Source of the DNA: a bacterium
GTDB lineage: Bacteria; Planctomycetota; Planctomycetia; Kolteriales; Kolteriaceae
Length of the DNA stretch: 64,000 nt
Direction: 5' to 3'
Assembly: GCA_019753235.1 (NCBI GenBank)
Contig: JAIELF010000032.1
Coordinates: forward strand, 89,561 to 153,560
Under the pieces are notes generated by a model. That model was not told the DNA's origin. It ran no database searches and saw only the letters and a program-made list of their open reading frames with translations. The translations under genes were made by a program, and so were the position numbers. Shown here in pieces: positions 60,771-64,000 of the stretch; within the stretch, counting starts at the first letter, position 1; each line of letters starts with the position of its first letter.

Positions 60771-63026
60771 ATGACCACGGCAAGAGACGGATCGATCATT
60801 GCTTCGCCGACGGATCGATTGATCTGTCTGGCTATCTTCATCGCCTGTCTGATCATTTATCTCGGCAACGGTCACGTTCCTTATAATCGAGATGTCCTTG
60901 TTCACGCACAGCTTGCCGACCATCTCCTTCGAGATGGCAACCTGGAACTGACACCGACGGAAACTCCCGACAACTTTTACTGGTCGTTTCACAACCAAGG
61001 ACCGCGAGCTCAACCGTCCTTCGACGCTTGGGATTCTCATCTCGATCAACTTATGCAGCAGGGTGTGCTAAGAACATCACTCTATCAATACTATGTTGCC
61101 GAGACGGTGCATGAAAATGTCTACGTCAACACCTGGGGGCCGGCTGTCTCGATCTTGACCGCTCCTTTGTTCAGAGCATGGAGCATTTGGGTCCGCCCTT
61201 TGATAGACCATCCAGAAGATCTTTGGATTGTAGGAAAGATTATTGCAAGCATTTCTATTTCTTTGTCGGCCGTGTTTATCTATATCTCATCCCGTTTATT
61301 TGCGAATCGATGGCAAGCCTTGATTATAATAGTCGCCTATGCGCTAGGAACTTCAGTCTGGAGCACAAGCAGCCAAAACCTTTGGCAGCATTCCCTTGTA
61401 GAACTATTTCTCAGTGCAGGCTTCTTTCTTTACCTCCTCGATCGTCCTGTGATTTCACCCATCTTGACATCGATCTTTTTTTCGTTGTCGATATGTTGTC
61501 GGCCCACAGGGGTACTTTTCCTCCTTGCTAGCGGCGTCGATTATCTTCTTCGCGATCAACGAAAGCTCATACTTTTTATTGTTGCTGGGATGCCTATCGG
61601 CCTTCTGCTTATGTGGCATAACACTCATTATTTCGGCTCACCGATCAAGTTTGGCCAAACGCCCATCGACCACCCCGAAGTGATAGCGATGGCAGGCAAA
61701 GGGAGTGTTTGGAAAACACCCTGGTGGTATGGAATGACGGCCCACTTGGTGAATCCGTCCCGTGGCATCCTTATTTTCTCGCCTTTTATAGTGTTCTCGT
61801 TCTGGGGAATGGTTCGCGTTTGGACGAAAATAGAATATAGAAATATCCGATTTATTCCCTTTGGCGTGTTATCGATCTTTTATATTCAGGCGACATTTGT
61901 GGATTGGTGGGGAGGCTTTTCTTTCGGCTATCGGCACGTTGTCGATGCCGTACCCGCCCTCTCCTTGCTATTAATCCCGATCGTCTGTGAGTCTTCTCAT
62001 AAGATCTGGTTTCGAGTCGTCTTCGGAGCAATGCTCGTCTGGTCCATCGGAATTCAAGTCATCGGAGTATCACTTTACGATGTTATTGGCTGGAACGCTC
62101 GGGTCGGGATACTGGTAGCATCCGCACAAGGCAAGATCGAGAGAATAGAGACGGATATAGACGATCTGCCCACCCTTTTGCGATCAAATGATAATGTTTC
62201 ACTTGAACTTCTTAGTATCGATAATCCATCTTTTCGTAATCGACTCTGGTCATGGAGAGACAACCAAATCCTTTATTATCTTCAACACCCATCGGATGCT
62301 CTTTATCAAAGGTCGATTTGGACGGATCGATCGAAGAGAACCAGACAAGCGATGTTAGCAGAAGCGCATCTTCAATTAGGGGACATCTATCGGATCTTGG
62401 GAAAGAATCAGTTGGCCGCAAAAGAGTATCAATTAGCCAATCAACCGCAGAACGCTTTGGCGGATCTAGGACAGTGCCTTGTCGAGCAGCCAGCTTCGGT
62501 CGCGGCGATTCACGAGCGGATTGGTCGCCTGATGGAATCTCAGGATTTGGTGCTGTTGAATCAGGCAGGCCGGATGCTGGTAGACGCGTTTCCGGTGGAG
62601 GCTCTGGGTCTCTTTCAGCAGGCTATTCAAATTCATCCCAAGCGTTCATTAGTTTCGTTTCCGGATGTTCTCTTCCTGCCAAACCTTGTGGTTCGTGACG
62701 ACGCGAGTCAACAAACGGAGAATTTCCACCGCATGCGACGGATGCTCCTACTGCTCTGTGGATCGGCACTTGCGGAGCGAGATCAGGATCTACCTCTCGC
62801 GGTTGAGTTGTTAGAGAAAGGAGCCATGCTCGATCCAGGCCAGCCTTGGGCCTGGTATCGTCGAGGAGAGATCCTTTATCGCATGGGTCGATGGAAGGAG
62901 GCTGAAGACAACTTGACGAAGGGAATCGACCGGGGCCTGTTTGGCTTCTTTCTTGACGAAGCTGTTCAACTCCGTGACCATGCCCGTCAACAACTCCGAT
63001 TGTCTAAGAGCGAGGACAGAGAGTGA
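60771..63026 (+). CDS. Polytopic membrane protein with C-terminal TPR repeats (possible GT-C glycosyltransferase)
   Basis: About 751 residues. A soluble stub precedes an N-terminal helix (LICLAIFIACLIIYLG), a large extracytoplasmic loop, then eight to ten further transmembrane helices to about residue 430. The loop-plus-helices plan resembles GT-C glycosyltransferases, but no clear catalytic motif is seen. The C-terminal ~280 residues include TPR-like helices (ALGLFQQAIQIHP, PWAWYRRGEILYRMGRWKEAEDNL). Codons such as ATA and AAT and AT-rich stretches in 61.2-62.3 kb differ from neighbours. ATG chosen; an in-frame TTG lies 24 codons upstream. Confidence 0.65.
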   Translation: MTTARDGSIIASPTDRLICLAIFIACLIIYLGNGHVPYNRDVLVHAQLADHLLRDGNLELTPTETPDNFYWSFHNQGPRAQPSFDAWDSHLDQLMQQGVLRTSLYQYYVAETVHENVYVNTWGPAVSILTAPLFRAWSIWVRPLIDHPEDLWIVGKIIASISISLSAVFIYISSRLFANRWQALIIIVAYALGTSVWSTSSQNLWQHSLVELFLSAGFFLYLLDRPVISPILTSIFFSLSICCRPTGVLFLLASGVDYLLRDQRKLILFIVAGMPIGLLLMWHNTHYFGSPIKFGQTPIDHPEVIAMAGKGSVWKTPWWYGMTAHLVNPSRGILIFSPFIVFSFWGMVRVWTKIEYRNIRFIPFGVLSIFYIQATFVDWWGGFSFGYRHVVDAVPALSLLLIPIVCESSHKIWFRVVFGAMLVWSIGIQVIGVSLYDVIGWNARVGILVASAQGKIERIETDIDDLPTLLRSNDNVSLELLSIDNPSFRNRLWSWRDNQILYYLQHPSDALYQRSIWTDRSKRTRQAMLAEAHLQLGDIYRILGKNQLAAKEYQLANQPQNALADLGQCLVEQPASVAAIHERIGRLMESQDLVLLNQAGRMLVDAFPVEALGLFQQAIQIHPKRSLVSFPDVLFLPNLVVRDDASQQTENFHRMRRMLLLLCGSALAERDQDLPLAVELLEKGAMLDPGQPWAWYRRGEILYRMGRWKEAEDNLTKGIDRGLFGFFLDEAVQLRDHARQQLRLSKSEDRE

Positions 63027-63339
63027 CGGCATGATAAACTACTGCACCAAAGAGTGTCCGTGCACCTCGGGAAGCTGACTTACACCCGAGGAGATTGAAC
63101 GCCAACGAAGTTAGCCACTCACCTGTCCATGAACCCGAGACTTCCCTTCGTCGATGCGAACGACATCACCCGAGAAGCTTCCCTGTTCCGAAAAGTTCGT
63201 TACACTCTCCATGGCACTCTCTCTGTGAAAGTAAGTTCCGATTCAAAGCACCGAAACCTACCCGATCACGGAGTGCCAACTTTCAAATGTGCTCAAGGTT
63301 GCGGACGTTACTATGGATTCAGCCGTACTTATGTTGCAG

Positions 63340-63375
63340 GGTGAGTGACGGGGCTTGAACCCGCGACCCGCAGAA
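63340..63375 (-). tRNA. Partial tRNA 3' half (possible integration-site remnant)
   Basis: Read on the minus strand: a normal T arm, GCGGG-TTCAAGC-CCCGT (63348-63364), followed by a seven-base acceptor strand CACTCAC and a C. Before the arm, GGGTC can be the variable loop and TTCTGC the 3' side of an anticodon stem. No matching D arm, anticodon 5' strand or acceptor 5' strand lies upstream. So it is a 3' fragment, as left at attachment sites of tRNA-integrating elements. Confidence 0.55.
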
Positions 63376-63913
63376 CCACAAACGATATCAGCGAACCATC
63401 ACTTTTCGGCCCAAAACACAAGTAGTTATCGTCTTATGGCAGGCCGAACTTCCAGACAACCCTTCGCGAACAAGTGCTTGTTTTCCTACGTTTTCGCACT
63501 GTCTCGCGGGCCAAAGGGGTAGAAAGGGGTAGTTCAATTCGGGTGGAGGGAAAAGAAATGATAGGTCAATTCAGAAAAACTAACTGAGTCCGCCCTTGCG
63601 ACATTTCCCACCGGTATGGCGAGCGATTCAAACCCCAGGAAGGACCCGCGAATGTTGCGTTGCGTGACGCACCTACATTACTTTGTCATGTCGGATCTGA
63701 CCCACCCCCATGCCCAATTTAGTTGCGTTGCGTCCCCACCAAAACACCTTCGCACAGACGATAGCCGCGACTTGCCGCCCCGCGTGGGTGCCACCCCTTG
63801 GGAAGGACCCGTCGGGTATACCCCTATGGCAATATCGGGCGCGGAGACAAAAGACGGTCGGCACGGTTTGGGATCGAAAGGCCCCAGAGATAGGAAGGCC
63901 CCCACCCCACCCC
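63376..63913. other. Gene-poor region next to tRNA remnant
   Basis: No convincing gene. Minus-strand frames at 63678-63929 and 63673-63864 are Gly/Arg/Pro-rich with no family resemblance. Short repeats stand out: GTTGCGTTGCGT occurs near 63653 and again near 63722, and GGGGTAGAAAGGGGTAG near 63516 is a tandem duplication. The sequence composition differs from upstream coding DNA. Confidence 0.4.
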
Positions 63914-64000
63914 TCACGCTTCCGCCCAACGGGCCGCGATGACCTCGGCTCGAAGTGCTTTCAAGTCGCGTGATATCGTGCCAGGATGAACGCCCAGGCG
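63914..64000 (-). CDS. C-terminal end of a helix-turn-helix protein (continues past window)
   Basis: The last 28 codons of a minus-strand gene, open to the right edge, with stop TGA at 63914-63916. It reads RLGVHPGTISRDLKALRAE then VIAARWAEA. The LGVHPGTISRDLKAL part is a DNA-recognition helix pair as in DeoR/ArgR-like or mobile-element regulators. Its position beyond the tRNA remnant suggests it belongs to an integrated element. Confidence 0.5.
   Translation of the reverse strand, partial: RLGVHPGTISRDLKALRAEVIAARWAEA

Noticed and set aside
63678..63929. Minus-strand ORF next to the HTH fragment
   Set aside because: TTG start without ribosome-binding site, Gly/Arg-rich, overlaps the stop of the HTH fragment.
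1..64000. CRISPR arrays, rRNA operons, intact tRNA genes, insertion sequences
   Set aside because: No regularly spaced repeats, no 16S/23S/5S signatures, no complete cloverleaf and no transposase motif were found on reading both strands.
1..64000. Sigma-54 promoters (TGGCAC-N5-TTGC) for the NtrC-type regulator's targets
   Set aside because: Several TGGCAC half-sites occur, but none has a TTGC at the right distance in front of a gene start.

Overview
The window looks like chromosomal DNA of a planctomycete (phylum Planctomycetota, probably class Planctomycetia). The evidence is a Tat-exported DUF1501 protein, a PEP-CTERM protein, DUF11-repeat and Cys-lipobox surface proteins, frequent GTG/TTG starts, and housekeeping genes scattered singly rather than in long operons. 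Coding density is high. Most of it is ordinary vertically inherited sequence; the last ~1 kb looks like the edge of an integrated element.

Layout. 1-4.6 kb: a truncated rRNA methyltransferase, an M24 peptidase, and a secreted zinc-peptidase-like protein. 4.6-8.7 kb: the RNA/DNA turnover operon rny-ymdB-xseA-xseB, with overlapping genes. 8.8-17.1 kb: DUF3050, an HD hydrolase, NAD+ synthetase, nitronate monooxygenase, DUF2203, a HAD phosphatase and a purine-type NCS2 permease with a structured leader. 17.4-24.8 kb: an NfeD/SppA-like membrane protein, DUF454, a PAS-GAF-receiver signalling protein, and divergently a diadenylate cyclase one base upstream of ruvB. 24.7-33.7 kb (minus strand): PEP-CTERM protein, carboxylesterase, a three-gene cluster (orphan E2-like acyltransferase, methyltransferase, membrane SGNH hydrolase), glgX and a lipoprotein. 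34-44 kb: a DUF11 lipoprotein, purD, a long gene-free stretch rich in inverted repeats ending at a 24-residue Lys/Ala peptide gene, a nucleoside hydrolase, aconitase and a LarA-like protein. 44-60 kb: flgG, csrA, cheA and an NtrC-type regulator (motility and regulation), mixed with a histone-deacetylase homologue, Nudix, PTS enzyme I, DUF1501 and a PHP tyrosine phosphatase. 60.7-63 kb: a large polytopic membrane/TPR protein with AT-richer composition. 63.3-64 kb: a tRNA 3'-half remnant and the C-terminus of a helix-turn-helix gene.

Most unusual signals: (i) 38.17-38.61 kb, at least seven nested or adjacent perfect stems directly before a ribosome-binding site and a 24-aa Lys/Ala micropeptide with its own terminator; (ii) 46.61-46.73 kb, a promoter followed by two interleaved perfect stems (9 and 11 bp) and a T run, a pseudoknot or attenuator upstream of csrA; (iii) a c-di-AMP cyclase coupled to ruvB; (iv) a CheA without the P1 phospho-acceptor motif; (v) an NfeD-like protein whose best start appears to be ATT and which lacks the serine nucleophile. 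These rest on reading the sequence only. No folding, database search or expression test was run.
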